Shown here: in pieces, positions 45,881 to 56,844 of the stretch
How the letters are laid out: each line of letters opens with the position of its first letter
How positions within the stretch are numbered: position 1 is the first letter of the stretch
NCBI RefSeq assembly: GCF_005771435.1
Contig: NZ_VANI01000011.1
Span: forward strand, 62,001 to 126,000
Reading direction: 5' to 3'
DNA from: Microbulbifer harenosus
GTDB lineage: Bacteria > Pseudomonadota > Gammaproteobacteria > Pseudomonadales > Cellvibrionaceae
DNA: 64,000 bases
Program-made: the position numbers and the translations under genes
The notes under the pieces: generated by a model
The model's database searches: none
Seen by the model: the letters and a program-made list of their open reading frames with translations, nothing else
What the model was told of the DNA's origin: nothing

Positions 45881-46919
45881 CCAGATCTCAGACCCGCAGG
45901 AAACAACCTCCACCGATACGCCCGCGATCACTGTGGGTATTATGCTCCGGGAGGCGCGCGACAAGGCCGGGTTCACCCGCGACGAACTCGCCCGCCGCCT
46001 GTGCATGACCCCGGACAAACTGGAGGCCCTTGAACAGGACGCCTTCGAGCGTTTTGCCGGCACCACCTATGTGCGCGGCTATATCCGCAACCTGTGCAAA
46101 GAGCTGGGGCTCGATGCCACCGTGGTGATGGAGGCGTTTGCCCGGCAGATGCCGGTGGAGGTCGCCGCGGAGCCTGCGCGCGCACCGGTGGGTGCGGTGT
46201 TATCCAGCCGCCGGGAAAGGCGCCGCGGTTCCTTGTCAGCTCCGCTCATACTGGTACTTGCACTGGCTGCAGGTGGTGGTTTCTGGTGGTTCGATCAGCA
46301 GGCGGGGGACGGAAGCCAACTGGTGCGTGTGGATGGCGCCCAGGATCGTGATGACAGCGAGCTGTTGGCGACCGCGTCGAGCTACAGTGCGGAAGTCGAT
46401 ATCAGCGAAGAGGCTGCCGAGGTGGCGTTCCCCTCGGTTCAGTCTGTCGAAACGTCCGAAGCATTGACTGACATAAACGAAGAGCGCGCCGCCGCGCCGG
46501 AAGTCGATGACGGGGCGCCCGAGACCGATGCTGAGTTCGCAGATGTTGTTCCGCCAGATGTGGAAAACTCTGCCGCTGAAGCGCTGCACCCTGTTGCGGA
46601 GCGCTCGGCGGAGGTACCCTCCGGGGTAGCGCCGGTTGCCGCGGCTGAAACTGTGGAGGCTCCGTCAGAAGCCGGCACTGCGCCGCGTCTGGTGATTTCC
46701 TTTCAGGGGGAGTCCTGGCTGGAAGTGACCGATGCAACTGGCTACAAAATGATCGCCAAGTTGCAGCCTGCGGGCTCTACTGTGGAACTGAATGGCCGGG
46801 CTCCGTTCAGTGTGATGCTGGGTAATGCCGCAGCGGCCACCATCACCTTTGACGGTCAGGTGGTCGACAGTGCGCCCATCGGCAATCGCCGCACCCGCAA
46901 ACTCAGCGTGGGTGGCTGA
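45867..46919 (+). CDS. rodZ: Cytoskeleton protein RodZ
   Basis: RodZ links MreB filaments to the cell-wall elongation machine. The 350-aa product has an N-terminal Cro/C1-type helix-turn-helix (about 20-90, with MLREARDKAGFTRDELARRL), a transmembrane segment at about 125-143 (LILVLALAAGGGFWWF), an acidic Glu/Ala/Val-rich periplasmic linker, and a C-terminal DUF4115 beta domain (about 270-345). It overlaps pilF and precedes ispG, the standard pilF-rodZ-ispG order. Confidence 0.93.
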   Translation: MSSSNQISDPQETTSTDTPAITVGIMLREARDKAGFTRDELARRLCMTPDKLEALEQDAFERFAGTTYVRGYIRNLCKELGLDATVVMEAFARQMPVEVAAEPARAPVGAVLSSRRERRRGSLSAPLILVLALAAGGGFWWFDQQAGDGSQLVRVDGAQDRDDSELLATASSYSAEVDISEEAAEVAFPSVQSVETSEALTDINEERAAAPEVDDGAPETDAEFADVVPPDVENSAAEALHPVAERSAEVPSGVAPVAAAETVEAPSEAGTAPRLVISFQGESWLEVTDATGYKMIAKLQPAGSTVELNGRAPFSVMLGNAAAATITFDGQVVDSAPIGNRRTRKLSVGG

Positions 46920-46940
46920 TCTGCTTCTCGAGCTGCGCCC

Positions 46941-47008
46941 TGTAGGAGCCTGCCTGCAGGCGAATAGGACAGAGCGCAGTTCCATTCGCCTGCAGGCAGG
47001 CTCCTACA
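46941..47008. repeat. REP-like palindromic pair, unit 3 (rodZ-ispG gap)
   Basis: TGTAGGAGCCTGCCTGCAGG and its inverted partner CCTGCAGGCAGGCTCCTACA flank a 28-base spacer. The two 20-base arms are exact complements. Confidence 0.92.
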
Positions 47009-47066
47009 GGGCGTGATTCGGGCATTGGATTTCAGCCGCACGCTGTAGGTTTGCGCCCAATCTCTC

Positions 47067-47072
47067 TATAAT
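47067..47072 (+). promoter_or_regulatory. Candidate -10 box for ispG
   Basis: TATAAT lies 57 bases before the ispG ATG, beyond the REP pair. The expected -35 position (TGTAGG) is weak. Confidence 0.35.
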
Positions 47073-47128
47073 CCTCCCCGTTTTTTACCATTGCTCCCAC
47101 CCGCTCAATAGCCAACGCAGGTTCTGTT

Positions 47129-48250
47129 ATGCAGTTCGAGTCACCCATAGTTCGCCGCGTGTCACGCCAGATCATGGTGGGCAATGTGCCGGTCGGTGGC
47201 GGTGCGCCCATTTCCGTGCAGAGCATGACCAATACCGAAACCTGCGATGTGGCCGCCACCGTGGAGCAGATCCAGCGGCTGGAGAAGGCCGGTGCGGATA
47301 TCGTGCGGGTTTCCGTGCCTTCCATGGAGGCCGCGGAGGCTTTCGGCGAGATCAAGAAGCAGGTGAATGTACCGCTGGTGGCGGATATCCACTTCGACTA
47401 CCGCATTGCGCTGCGTGTGGCCGATCTCGGCGTAGACTGCCTGCGCATCAACCCCGGCAATATCGGCCGCGAGCACCGCATCCGCGCGGTGGTGGACAAG
47501 GCGCGGGACCTGAATATTCCGATCCGCATCGGCGTTAACGCCGGTTCCCTGGAAAAGGATCTGCAGAAGAAATACGGCGAGCCCACCCCGGATGCGCTGG
47601 TGGAATCCGCCCTGCGTCATGTGGACATCCTCGACAGCCTGGATTTCCAGAACTTCAAAGTGAGCGTGAAGGCGTCCGACATCTTCATGGCCACCGCCGC
47701 CTACCGCAAGCTGGCGGCCCAGATCGATCAGCCCCTGCACCTCGGCATCACCGAAGCCGGTGGCCTGCGTGCGGGCACGGTGAAGTCCGCCATCGGCCTC
47801 GGCGCGCTGCTGCTGGACGGCATCGGCGATACCCTGCGGGTGTCCCTGGCGGCGGACCCGGTGGAAGAGGTGAAGGTGGGCTGGGATCTGCTGAAGAGCC
47901 TGCGCCTGCGCACCAAGGGCATCAACTTTATTGCCTGCCCCAGCTGCTCGCGCCAGAACTTCGACGTGGTGAAAACCATGAACGAGCTGGAGACCCGTCT
48001 GGAAGACATCACCACCCCGCTGGATGTGGCGGTGATCGGTTGTATCGTCAATGGCCCGGGCGAAGCGAAAGAGGCGGACATTGGTCTCGCCGGCGGTACC
48101 CCGAGCCACGCGATCTATGTCGATGGCCAGCCGGACCGCAAATTCAAGAACGACAACCTGGTGGATGACCTGGAAAAACTGATCCGCGAAAAGGCCGCGG
48201 CCAAGGCGGCGCAGGAAGCGAGCATCATCGCCCGGGAAACCACCGAGTAA
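47129..48250 (+). CDS. ispG: 4-hydroxy-3-methylbut-2-en-1-yl diphosphate synthase IspG
   Basis: IspG is the [4Fe-4S] enzyme of the MEP isoprenoid pathway that reduces methylerythritol cyclodiphosphate. The 373-aa product has the TIM-barrel N-terminus ([19 protein letters not shown]) and the cluster ligands [11 protein letters not shown] near residue 271 and [16 protein letters not shown] near residue 306. It depends on Fe-S assembly, for which the isc operon lies about 5 kb upstream. Confidence 0.97.
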   Translation: MQFESPIVRRVSRQIMVGNVPVGGGAPISVQSMTNTETCDVAATVEQIQRLEKAGADIVRVSVPSMEAAEAFGEIKKQVNVPLVADIHFDYRIALRVADLGVDCLRINPGNIGREHRIRAVVDKARDLNIPIRIGVNAGSLEKDLQKKYGEPTPDALVESALRHVDILDSLDFQNFKVSVKASDIFMATAAYRKLAAQIDQPLHLGITEAGGLRAGTVKSAIGLGALLLDGIGDTLRVSLAADPVEEVKVGWDLLKSLRLRTKGINFIACPSCSRQNFDVVKTMNELETRLEDITTPLDVAVIGCIVNGPGEAKEADIGLAGGTPSHAIYVDGQPDRKFKNDNLVDDLEKLIREKAAAKAAQEASIIARETTE

Positions 48251-48261
48251 TTCAGAAATCC

Positions 48262-48504
48262 CGTCATCCCGGACCTGATCCGGGATCCAGCTCCGGAACT
48301 GGATACCGGCCTGCGCCGGTATGACGAATAGGCAGAATTTTAAGATACACCGTCATCCCGGACTTGATCCGGGATCCAGCCTCGGAACTGGATATCGGCC
48401 TGCGTCGGTATGACGATAAGGCAGAATTTTAAGATACACCGTCATCCCGGACTTGATCCGGGATCCAGCCTCGGAACTGGATACCGGTCTGCGCCGGTAT
48501 GACG
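48262..48504. repeat. Three tandem CGTCATCCC palindromic repeats (89-base period)
   Basis: Copies begin at 48262, 48351 and 48440. Each holds two palindromes: CCCGGAC/TTGATCCGGG-type and ATACCGGCCTGCGCCGGTAT-type. The first two share a tail AGGCAGAATTTTAAGATACAC; the third is cut after the second palindrome and runs into the hisS leader. Confidence 0.93.
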
Positions 48505-48528
48505 CTTGCAAAATGTTAAGGACTTCCG

Positions 48529-49791
<1,263 letters not shown>

Positions 49792-49838
49792 GTCAAAGTT
49801 TCTCCCTGATCAAGACGTTAAAAAATAAGGCAATAACA

Positions 49839-50600
49839 ATGGCTGACCATTTGACCGAAGAAGAACAGATTGAATCGCTCAAACGTTGGTGGAAAGAAAA
49901 CGGCACTGGCATCGTCACCGGTGTGGTGCTGGCACTGGCGGCCTACTTTGGTTGGCAGTGGTGGCAGGGCAAACAGCGCGCGGAAGCGGAAGCAGCCTCC
50001 AACGTCTATCAGGGCTTTGTCGAGGCGGTGAGCGCCAACGAAGGCCAGCCGGACAACAAACAGCTGACCACCGCCCAATCCCTGGCGCGCGAGCTGAAAG
50101 ACAACTTCGCCAACCGCATTTACGCGAGCCAGGCGGCACTGCAACTGGCAGCACTGGCGGTGGAGAAAAACGACCTTGAAGAAGCGACCAAGCAACTGCA
50201 GTGGGCTCTGGATAACACTAGCGAAGACGCGCTGAAGTTCGTTGCCAAACGCCGCCTGGCAGCGGTGAAGGCCGCCCGCGGTGAAACCGGCGAGGCGCTG
50301 AAACTGCTGGAAGGCGATGTGCCCGCGGCATTCGCTGCACTATTCGCGGAAACCCGCGGGGATATCCTGGTGCAGCAGGGCGATAACGACGCCGCCCGCG
50401 CCGCCTACCAGCAGGCCCGCGCGCAACTGCTGCCGGAGCAGGCCGCCGGTTCCCGTTTGCTCGACCTGAAAATCGAGAGCCTGGGTGGCGCAGAAGAGCA
50501 GACCGATGAAACTCAGGAAGAGCCGCCGGTGTCAGAGTCTGACTCAGACTCTCAGTCAGACAATGCAACCGAAGCAGCAACGGAGAAGGATGCACAATGA
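49839..50600 (+). CDS. yfgM: YfgM-like membrane-anchored TPR protein
   Basis: YfgM is an ancillary SecYEG/PpiD-associated protein with periplasmic TPR repeats, linked in E. coli to outer-membrane protein handling. The 253-aa product has a cytoplasmic start MADHLTEEEQIESLKRWWKENG, one transmembrane segment at about 23-40, TPR-like helices to about 215, and an unusual C-terminal tail rich in Ser, Asp and Glu (about 225-253). ATG 49839 has AAGG upstream. Its stop overlaps bamB as ATGA. Confidence 0.9.
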   Translation: MADHLTEEEQIESLKRWWKENGTGIVTGVVLALAAYFGWQWWQGKQRAEAEAASNVYQGFVEAVSANEGQPDNKQLTTAQSLARELKDNFANRIYASQAALQLAALAVEKNDLEEATKQLQWALDNTSEDALKFVAKRRLAAVKAARGETGEALKLLEGDVPAAFAALFAETRGDILVQQGDNDAARAAYQQARAQLLPEQAAGSRLLDLKIESLGGAEEQTDETQEEPPVSESDSDSQSDNATEAATEKDAQ

Positions 50601-51757
50601 TCGGCACACACAAGGCGCTTAACCGGATAATCGCCGTGGCCCTGGCCGCGGTGCTCGGAGCCTGTGCTTCCAACGAGGAAAAGGAAGACACAGACCCCGT
50701 AGAACTGACAGAAATTCAGGAGAGCGTCCGGCTGCGTGAAGTGTGGTCGAACAATATCGGCGATATCGACGCGCTGCGCTATGCGATGCTGAAACCCGGC
50801 ATCATCGACGGCAAGGTGATCGCCGCCAACAGCGAAGGCGATGTCTATGCCTTCGACCGCACCAGCGGCAAACGCGTATGGCGCACAAACATTGAACAGT
50901 CCATCAGTGGCGGTGTCGGTGTCGGCCTCGGCATGGCCGTGGTGGCGGATTACCGCGGCCGCGTGGTGGCACTGGATTTGAACGACGGCAGCCAGCGCTG
51001 GTCCACCCAGTTGAGCGGCGAAGTGGTTTCCACGCCCGCGGTTGGCGCCGGCATGGTGGTGGTGCAGACCGTCGACGGCAAGCTGCTGGGGCTGGATGCC
51101 AGCACCGGCGAGCAGCGCTGGCGGCACAACACGGTGTTGCCGGTACTGACCCTGCGCGGCACGGCCAGCCCGGTAATTTCCGCCGGTGTAGTCTTTGCCG
51201 GCCTGGATAACGGCAAGTTGATTGCGCTCAGCGCCAGCGACGGTATCAGTCGCTGGGAGCAGCGCGTGGCCATACCCCAGGGTTCCGCGGAACTTGAGCG
51301 GGTAGTGGATATCGACGGCGCCCCGCTGGTGCGCGGTGAACTGGTGTTTGCCGCCAGCTATCAGGGCCGCGTGGTGGCACTGTCCCGCGAAGACGGCCGC
51401 GGCCTGTGGGCGCGCGATGCCTCAACCAACCACAGTGTGACCGTAGGTGCCGGCCAGGTATTCCTGAGCGGCGCCGACGGCAGCGTGCACGCCTACAATG
51501 TGGGTAATGGGCAGATCCAGTGGAGCAACAACGAACTGTTGCGTCGCGAGTTGAGTGGCCCGGCCTATTTTGGTGATGTGGTGGTAGTTGGCGACCTGGA
51601 CGGTTATCTCCACGCACTGGATCCGAATACCGGCCGCTTTGTGGGCCGCACCCGGATCGACCGCGACCCGGTGCGCATTCCGCTGCTGGCGGATGGTGAC
51701 CTGCTATTCGCACTGTCGGACGACGGCGAACTGGTCGCGCTGCGCCTGGAGCGCTGA
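50597..51757 (+). CDS. bamB: Outer membrane assembly lipoprotein BamB
   Basis: BamB is the beta-propeller lipoprotein of the BAM complex that inserts outer-membrane proteins. The 386-aa product has a signal with lipobox LGAC near residue 19, and repeated PQQ-like blades such as GRVVALDLNDGSQRWSTQ and GKLLGLDASTGEQRWRHN. It is translationally coupled to yfgM and precedes der, the usual order. Confidence 0.95.
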   Translation: MIGTHKALNRIIAVALAAVLGACASNEEKEDTDPVELTEIQESVRLREVWSNNIGDIDALRYAMLKPGIIDGKVIAANSEGDVYAFDRTSGKRVWRTNIEQSISGGVGVGLGMAVVADYRGRVVALDLNDGSQRWSTQLSGEVVSTPAVGAGMVVVQTVDGKLLGLDASTGEQRWRHNTVLPVLTLRGTASPVISAGVVFAGLDNGKLIALSASDGISRWEQRVAIPQGSAELERVVDIDGAPLVRGELVFAASYQGRVVALSREDGRGLWARDASTNHSVTVGAGQVFLSGADGSVHAYNVGNGQIQWSNNELLRRELSGPAYFGDVVVVGDLDGYLHALDPNTGRFVGRTRIDRDPVRIPLLADGDLLFALSDDGELVALRLER

Positions 51758-51779
51758 TCTGGATTAGTACATGGGCTTC

Positions 51780-51847
51780 TGTAGGAGCCTGCTTGCAGGC
51801 GAACGGTTCAACGCTCTGTTCTGTTCGCCTGCAAGCAGGCTCCTACA
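51780..51847. repeat. REP-like palindromic pair, unit 4 (bamB-der gap)
   Basis: TGTAGGAGCCTGCTTGCAGG and the inverted partner GCCTGCAAGCAGGCTCCTACA flank a short spacer. The arms are near-perfect complements of about 24 bases. Confidence 0.92.
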
Positions 51848-51928
51848 AAAGCGAACCAAGACCGCCCGCGTTCTCGCGGGCGTTCGTATTTCTGGCAAAA
51901 CCATTTTTGCTTTACGTAGACCCGAATT

Positions 51929-53323
51929 ATGTTGCCTGTAATCGCCCTGGTCGGGCGCCCCAATGTGGGCAAATCCACCCTGTTCAACCGCCTTACCAAA
52001 ACCCGCGACGCGCTGGTTGCGAACTATGCGGGCCTCACCCGCGACCGCAAATACGGCGAAGCGGAATTTGAAGGCCGCAAAATGATTCTCGTCGATACCG
52101 GTGGTATCAGCGGCGGGGAAGAGGGCATCGACGCCGCCATGGCCCAGCAATCCATGCAGGCCATCGAAGAGGCGGACTTTGTCCTGTTCATGGTGGACTG
52201 CCGCGCCGGCCTCACCCCTGCGGATGAAATGATCGCCGAGCGCCTGCGCGTGCGGTCCAAGCCCACCATCCTCGTCGCCAACAAGGTGGACGGGGTAAAC
52301 CCGGATATCGCGTTGTCGCCGTTCTATGAACTCGGCATCGGCGAACTCTTCCCCACCACCGCCACCCATGGCCGCGGTGTGCGTGCGCTGATGGAGCGCC
52401 TGATCGAGGGCCTGCCGACACCGGAGGAAGAGGAGGAGAAGGAAGAAGCCAAGGGCATCAAGATCGGCATCGTCGGCCGTCCCAACGTGGGCAAGTCCAC
52501 CCTGGTGAACCGCCTGCTGGGTGAAGACCGCGTGGTGGTCTTCGATCAGCCCGGCACCACACGTGACAGCGTGTACATCAACTACACTCGCGACGATAAG
52601 CCCTATACCATCATCGATACCGCCGGCATTCGCCGCCGCAAGAACGTCAAGGAATCGGTGGAGAAATTCTCCATCGTCAAAACCCTGCAGGCGGTGGAAG
52701 ACTCTAACGTGGTGGTGCTGGTGATCGATGCCAGCGAAGGCCTTGTCGACCAAGACCTGCACCTGATGGGCAGCGTGATCCAGGCCGGCCGCGCGCTGGT
52801 GGTGGCGCTGAACAAATGGGACGGTCTCGACCCGGACCATCGCGACTTCATCAAGACCGAACTGGAGCGCCGCCTGCGCTTTGTGGACTTTGCGGATATC
52901 CACTTTATCTCCGCTCTGCATGGCACTGGCGTCGGCAACCTGTACCAGTCCATCGAGGCCGCCTACCAGTCCGCCACCGACAAGCTCTCCACCAATCACC
53001 TCACGCGGATTCTGCAATGGGCTGTAAGTGAGCACCAACCGCCGCTGGTGAACGGCAACCGCATCAAACTGCGCTATGCCCACGCCGGCGGCAAGAACCC
53101 GCCGATTATCGTGATCCATGGCAACCAGACCGACGAAGTGCCGGGCCACTATGTGCGCTACCTGGAAAAGACCTTCCGCCAGGCGCTGGGATTACACGGG
53201 ACCCCGGTGAAGATCGAATTCCGCACCGGCAAAAACCCCTACGAGGGCAAAAAGAACAAACTCAGCGACCGCCAGAAAGCCAAGAAGCGCCGCCTGATGA
53301 AGTTCGTGAAAAAGAAAAAATAA
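51929..53323 (+). CDS. der: Ribosome-associated double GTPase Der (EngA)
   Basis: Der is an essential GTPase for 50S subunit maturation. The 464-aa product has two Era-like G domains: the first with [14 protein letters not shown] near residue 8, DTGG and NKVD; the second with [15 protein letters not shown] near residue 184, DTAGI and NKWD. A KH-like C-terminal domain and a Lys-rich tail follow. An acidic Glu-rich linker joins the two G domains. Confidence 0.97.
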   Translation: MLPVIALVGRPNVGKSTLFNRLTKTRDALVANYAGLTRDRKYGEAEFEGRKMILVDTGGISGGEEGIDAAMAQQSMQAIEEADFVLFMVDCRAGLTPADEMIAERLRVRSKPTILVANKVDGVNPDIALSPFYELGIGELFPTTATHGRGVRALMERLIEGLPTPEEEEEKEEAKGIKIGIVGRPNVGKSTLVNRLLGEDRVVVFDQPGTTRDSVYINYTRDDKPYTIIDTAGIRRRKNVKESVEKFSIVKTLQAVEDSNVVVLVIDASEGLVDQDLHLMGSVIQAGRALVVALNKWDGLDPDHRDFIKTELERRLRFVDFADIHFISALHGTGVGNLYQSIEAAYQSATDKLSTNHLTRILQWAVSEHQPPLVNGNRIKLRYAHAGGKNPPIIVIHGNQTDEVPGHYVRYLEKTFRQALGLHGTPVKIEFRTGKNPYEGKKNKLSDRQKAKKRRLMKFVKKKK

Positions 53324-53410
53324 GTACAGGGATTCACACGGGGCGGCGCAATACCCGTGAAGTAAAGGCGTTGAATTACGCACAGGACTAAACTTGCCAG
53401 GAAAATATCC

Positions 53411-53506
53411 TGTAGGAGCCTGCCTGCAGGCGAACCCCCACCGGATGCGGAGCTGGAGCTCCGCACTCCCGTCGAGCCCAATGTAGGAGCCTGCCTTGCA
53501 GGCGAA
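53411..53506. repeat. REP-like units in direct orientation, unit 5 (der-gabD gap)
   Basis: Two TGTAGGAGCCTGCCT...GGCGAAC units occur at 53411-53435 and 53482-53506. Unlike the other loci they point the same way. A GCGGAGCT/AGCTCCGC hairpin (53448-53465) lies between them. Confidence 0.88.
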
Positions 53507-53529
53507 CACCCACAGAAAATGGAGTTCCC

Positions 53530-54987
53530 GTGCTGAATCTCAATAATCCCAACCTCCTGCGCAAACAGTCCTACATCAATGGCGAGTGGCGCGATGCCGA
53601 CAGCGGCAATACCCTCGACGTCATCAACCCCGCCACTGGCGAAATCGTCGCCACCATTGCCAGCTGCGGCGCCGATGACACCCGCCGCGCCATCGAAGCC
53701 GCCGACAAAGCCTGGCCCGCCTGGCGCGATCGCACGGTAAAGGAACGCGCGAAAATCCTGAGGGACTGGTACAACCTCATCGTCGACAATGTCGACGACC
53801 TGGCAAAAATCCTCACCGCCGAGCAGGGCAAGCCCCTCTCCGAAGCCAGAACCGAAATCATCTACGGCGCCAACTATCTCGAATGGTTTGCCGAAGAGGC
53901 CAAGCGTGCCTACGGCGATGTGATCGCGCCGCCGTCGAAAGACAAGCGCATCGTGGTCATCAAGCAGCCGGTGGGCGTCACCGCCTCCATCACGCCGTGG
54001 AATTTCCCCAGTGCCATGATCGCGCGCAAGCTTGCCCCGGCACTCGCCGCCGGTTGCACCTTCGTCGCCAAACCCGCCTCCGAAACCCCTCTCTCCGCCC
54101 TCGCCCTCGCGGTACTGGCGGAGCAGGCCGGCGTTCCCAAAGGCGTGTTCAACGTGGTGGTGGGCAAAAGCTCGCGGGAAATCGGCAAGGAAATGACCAG
54201 CAACCCGCTGGTGCGCAAATTCACCTTCACCGGCTCCACTGCCGTGGGCAAGCAGCTGCAGGCCCAGTGTGCGGAAACCATGAAAAAAACGTCGATGGAG
54301 CTCGGCGGCAACGCGCCATTTATCGTGTTCGACGATGCAGATATCGACGAAGCCGTCAAAGGCGCGATCATCTGCAAATACCGCAACGCCGGCCAGACCT
54401 GCGTCTGCGCCAACCGCATTTTTGTGCAGGCGGGTGTGTACGAAGTATTCGCCAAAAAATTCACTGCCGCGGTACAAGCGTTGAACGTCGGCAACGGCTT
54501 TGACGAGGGCACCGACGTCGGCCCCATGATCAACCCCGGCGCGGTGGAAGACGTAAAAGAACTGGTGGAAGACGCTTTGAGCAAAGGTGCGAAAGCCCTG
54601 AGCGAGGGCGGCCCCAGCGGCCTGGGTGAGTGCTTCTTTACCCCCACGGTGTTGGCAGATGCCAACGACACCATGCGCCTGTTTAAGGAAGAAATTTTTG
54701 GCCCGGTGGCGCCGCTGTTCAAATTCGACAGCGAGGAAGAGGCCATCCGCATGGCCAACGACACCGAATTCGGCCTCGCCTCCTATTTCTACGCCCGCGA
54801 TATCGGCCGTATCTGGCGCGTGGCGGAAGGGCTGGAGTACGGCATGGTGGGCATCAATGAAGGCATCATCTCCAACGAAATGGCCCCCTTCGGTGGTATC
54901 AAGGAATCCGGCAGCGGCCGCGAGGGTTCCAAATACGGCATCGACGACTATCTGGAAATCAAATACCTCTGCATGGGCGGAATCTGA
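53530..54987 (+). CDS. gabD: NAD(P)-dependent succinate-semialdehyde dehydrogenase (GabD family)
   Basis: The 485-aa product is an aldehyde dehydrogenase closest to GabD/DavD, oxidising succinate or glutarate semialdehyde. It shows ITPWNFPSAMIARK near residue 156, the GSTAVGKQL cofactor loop near 234, the general-base Glu in SMELGGNAPF near 257, and the catalytic Cys in AGQTCVCANR near 291. The start is GTG with GGAG at 53521-53524. No GABA aminotransferase or regulator is next to it, so its pathway is not clear from context. Codon use matches its neighbours. Confidence 0.88.
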   Translation: MLNLNNPNLLRKQSYINGEWRDADSGNTLDVINPATGEIVATIASCGADDTRRAIEAADKAWPAWRDRTVKERAKILRDWYNLIVDNVDDLAKILTAEQGKPLSEARTEIIYGANYLEWFAEEAKRAYGDVIAPPSKDKRIVVIKQPVGVTASITPWNFPSAMIARKLAPALAAGCTFVAKPASETPLSALALAVLAEQAGVPKGVFNVVVGKSSREIGKEMTSNPLVRKFTFTGSTAVGKQLQAQCAETMKKTSMELGGNAPFIVFDDADIDEAVKGAIICKYRNAGQTCVCANRIFVQAGVYEVFAKKFTAAVQALNVGNGFDEGTDVGPMINPGAVEDVKELVEDALSKGAKALSEGGPSGLGECFFTPTVLADANDTMRLFKEEIFGPVAPLFKFDSEEEAIRMANDTEFGLASYFYARDIGRIWRVAEGLEYGMVGINEGIISNEMAPFGGIKESGSGREGSKYGIDDYLEIKYLCMGGI

Positions 54988-54994
54988 TCCACTT

Positions 54995-55046
54995 CGTCAT
55001 GCCAGAGCGGCTCATACCTTCGTCATGCCAGAGCGGCTCATACCTT
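54995..55046. repeat. 26-base direct repeat, two copies
   Basis: Two identical copies beginning CGTCATGCCAGAGCGGCTCA follow each other at 54995-55020 and 55021-55046, leading directly into the larger tandem units. Confidence 0.93.
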
Positions 55047-55311
55047 CGTCATGCCGGCGCAGGCCGGCATCCAGTAAACTGGCACTTAGCCATCCGTTAA
55101 CCCCGCAACTGGATCCCGGGTCAAGCCCGGGATGACGGACCCGAATACATGACCATAATCCCCATCGCTACCACCAAGCAATCTCGTCATGCCGGCGCAG
55201 GCCGGCATCCAGTAAACTGGCACGCTGCCATCCGTAACCCCGCAACTGGACCCCGGGTCAAGCCCGGGATGACGGACCCGAATACATGACCATAGTCCCC
55301 ATCGCCACCAC
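55047..55311. repeat. 137-base tandem duplication including the first codons of trmO
   Basis: Two near-identical units begin with CGTCATGCC at 55047 and 55185. Each holds CGTCATGCCGGCGCAGGCCG and GGGTCAAGCCCGGGATGACG palindromes, then an ATG (55149 and 55286) followed by codons for MTI(I/V)PIATT. In the second unit the ATG opens trmO; in the first the frame departs after nine codons. Confidence 0.92.
55149..55175 (+). pseudogene. Duplicated 5' fragment of trmO
   Basis: The nine codons from ATG 55149 encode MTIIPIATT, differing from the true trmO start by one residue. The similarity ends there, and the frame continues into palindromic repeat rather than into gene sequence. It is a by-product of the tandem duplication. 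Confidence 0.85.
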
Positions 55312-55993
55312 CCATTCATGCTTCAAGGAAAAATTCGGTATCCCCCGCCAGCCCCTGTTGGCGGATGCCAGCCGCGCATCCATCGAATTGCTGCCACCGT
55401 TCAACGACCCGGAAGCGGTTTCCGGCCTTGAGCAACACAGCCACCTCTGGCTCACCTGGCACTTCCATGACGTCGCCGGCCAGTGGTCTCCCAAAGTGCG
55501 TCCGCCGCGCCTCGGCGGCAACAAAAAACTCGGTGTCTTCGCCACCCGCTCGCCATTTCGCCCTAACAATATCGGCCTGTCCGTAGTGCGTCTCATCGAA
55601 GTGCGCACGACACCCAACGTAGAGCTGATCGTCGCCGGTGCGGACCTGCTCGACGGCACACCGATTCTCGATATCAAACCCTATATTCCCTACGCAGATG
55701 CCGTAGCCGATGCCCACAGCGAACTCGCCGAAGCCGCACCGCCACCCATTGCGGTAAATATTCCCGACGAAATTCTCGCAATCGCGCGAGACTACCGCGA
55801 CGACTGGGGCACCGACCTGCCGGCACTGATTCATCAGGTACTGGCCCAGGACCCCAAACCCGCCTACCAGCAGCCAGACCCGGAGCGGATCTACGGCATG
55901 GCGCTGTGTGGGTACAACCTGCAATGGTGCTATGTAAACGGGGAGATCGAAGTGCTTGGTTTGAATGCGCTGAACCCGGAGACTCAACCGTGA
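55286..55993 (+). CDS. trmO: tRNA (N6-threonylcarbamoyladenosine-37-N6)-methyltransferase TrmO
   Basis: TrmO methylates t6A37 of tRNA-Thr. The 235-aa product is the same length as E. coli TsaA/YaeB and has the family stretch GVFATRSPFRPNNIGLSVVRL near residue 90 (read in two parts) and a C-terminal DPERIYGMALCGYNL region. The start lies inside a repeat unit, so its promoter and ribosome site are made of repeat sequence. It overlaps the next gene as GTGA. Confidence 0.92.
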   Translation: MTIVPIATTHSCFKEKFGIPRQPLLADASRASIELLPPFNDPEAVSGLEQHSHLWLTWHFHDVAGQWSPKVRPPRLGGNKKLGVFATRSPFRPNNIGLSVVRLIEVRTTPNVELIVAGADLLDGTPILDIKPYIPYADAVADAHSELAEAAPPPIAVNIPDEILAIARDYRDDWGTDLPALIHQVLAQDPKPAYQQPDPERIYGMALCGYNLQWCYVNGEIEVLGLNALNPETQP

Positions 55994-56487
55994 AATGGCG
56001 TCGCGGATTTTGGTCGCTGGTCAAATTCGTGCTGTTCGCGGCGGCCATCGTCAGCGTCGTATCCTGGTACCACAGCCGCAACATGCCGAAAGGAGCTGCC
56101 CCAGAGCTGGTCGCAACGGATATTCAGGGGCAAGCGGTAAACCTGCAGGCCATGACCGAAGACGGCCCGGTATTGATCTACTTTTGGGCCACCTGGTGCG
56201 GTTACTGCCGGGTGGTTTCCCCGGCGGTTTCAGATCTTGCAGACCAGCACCAGGTCATCACCATCGCCCTGCAATCGGGCAGCGCTGACGAAGTGGCCGC
56301 TTACCAGCTAAAACACCAGCTGGAATTCCGCACCATCAACGACCCGCAGGGTGCACTTAGTGCAAGCTGGGGGCTGCAGGTGACACCCACCATCGCCATC
56401 ATCGACCGCGAGGGCAGGGTAAGCGCCGTAACCTCCGGCATGACATCCAAGTGGGGCCTCAAAGCCCGTTTGTGGCTCGCGGACTAA
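55990..56487 (+). CDS. Membrane-anchored thioredoxin-like protein disulfide reductase (ScsD/TlpA type)
   Basis: The 165-aa product has a short basic start, one transmembrane segment (about 9-25) and a periplasmic thioredoxin fold with the active site WATWCGYC, the two Cys near residues 70 and 73, and the cis-Pro loop VTPTIAIID. This resembles ScsD and TlpA-like redoxins, which reduce disulfides in periplasmic proteins. The start is GTG overlapping the trmO stop. Its partner DsbD-like reductant is not in the window. Confidence 0.82.
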   Translation: MKWRRGFWSLVKFVLFAAAIVSVVSWYHSRNMPKGAAPELVATDIQGQAVNLQAMTEDGPVLIYFWATWCGYCRVVSPAVSDLADQHQVITIALQSGSADEVAAYQLKHQLEFRTINDPQGALSASWGLQVTPTIAIIDREGRVSAVTSGMTSKWGLKARLWLAD

Positions 56488-56499
56488 AGCCATAAAACC

Positions 56500-56660
56500 C
56501 TCGTCATACCCGCGAACAAGTCATGCCGGACTCGATCCGGTACGGTATCCAGTCGCTCCGCTCTCCGTCATACCGGCGCACACGTCATGCCGGACTCGAT
56601 CCGGTACGGTATCCAGTCGTTCCGCTCTCCGTCATACCGGCGAAGGCCGGTATCCAGCCC
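56500..56660. repeat. 64-base tandem repeats of the CGTCAT family
   Basis: GTCATGCCGGACTCGATCCG begins at 56520 and again at 56584 with nearly identical following sequence, then a third partial unit with CATACCGGCGAAGGCCGGTATC. Palindromes in each unit are the same type as at 48262 and 55047. The rest of the gap to 56844 is AT-richer and shows no gene. Confidence 0.9.
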
Positions 56661-56844
56661 CCTCCGGACCTGCTCGCTTTGTATTCATCAGATCAAACTG
56701 AGGAGCGTCTTCATCAATCAACCTGGAACCACCGTACCCCAACTATTTTTGCCAGCGTTTTAACGCATTTGTTAATCTTCGGCGAACGCCGGAAATACCG
56801 GCTCCAAATCAGTGGAACAACCCCGTACGCAGAAGGAATTTGCC

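Noticed and set aside
48262..48504. CRISPR-like array of three 89-base units
   Set aside because: The units are nearly identical along their whole length with no unique spacers, are palindromic, and have no cas genes nearby.
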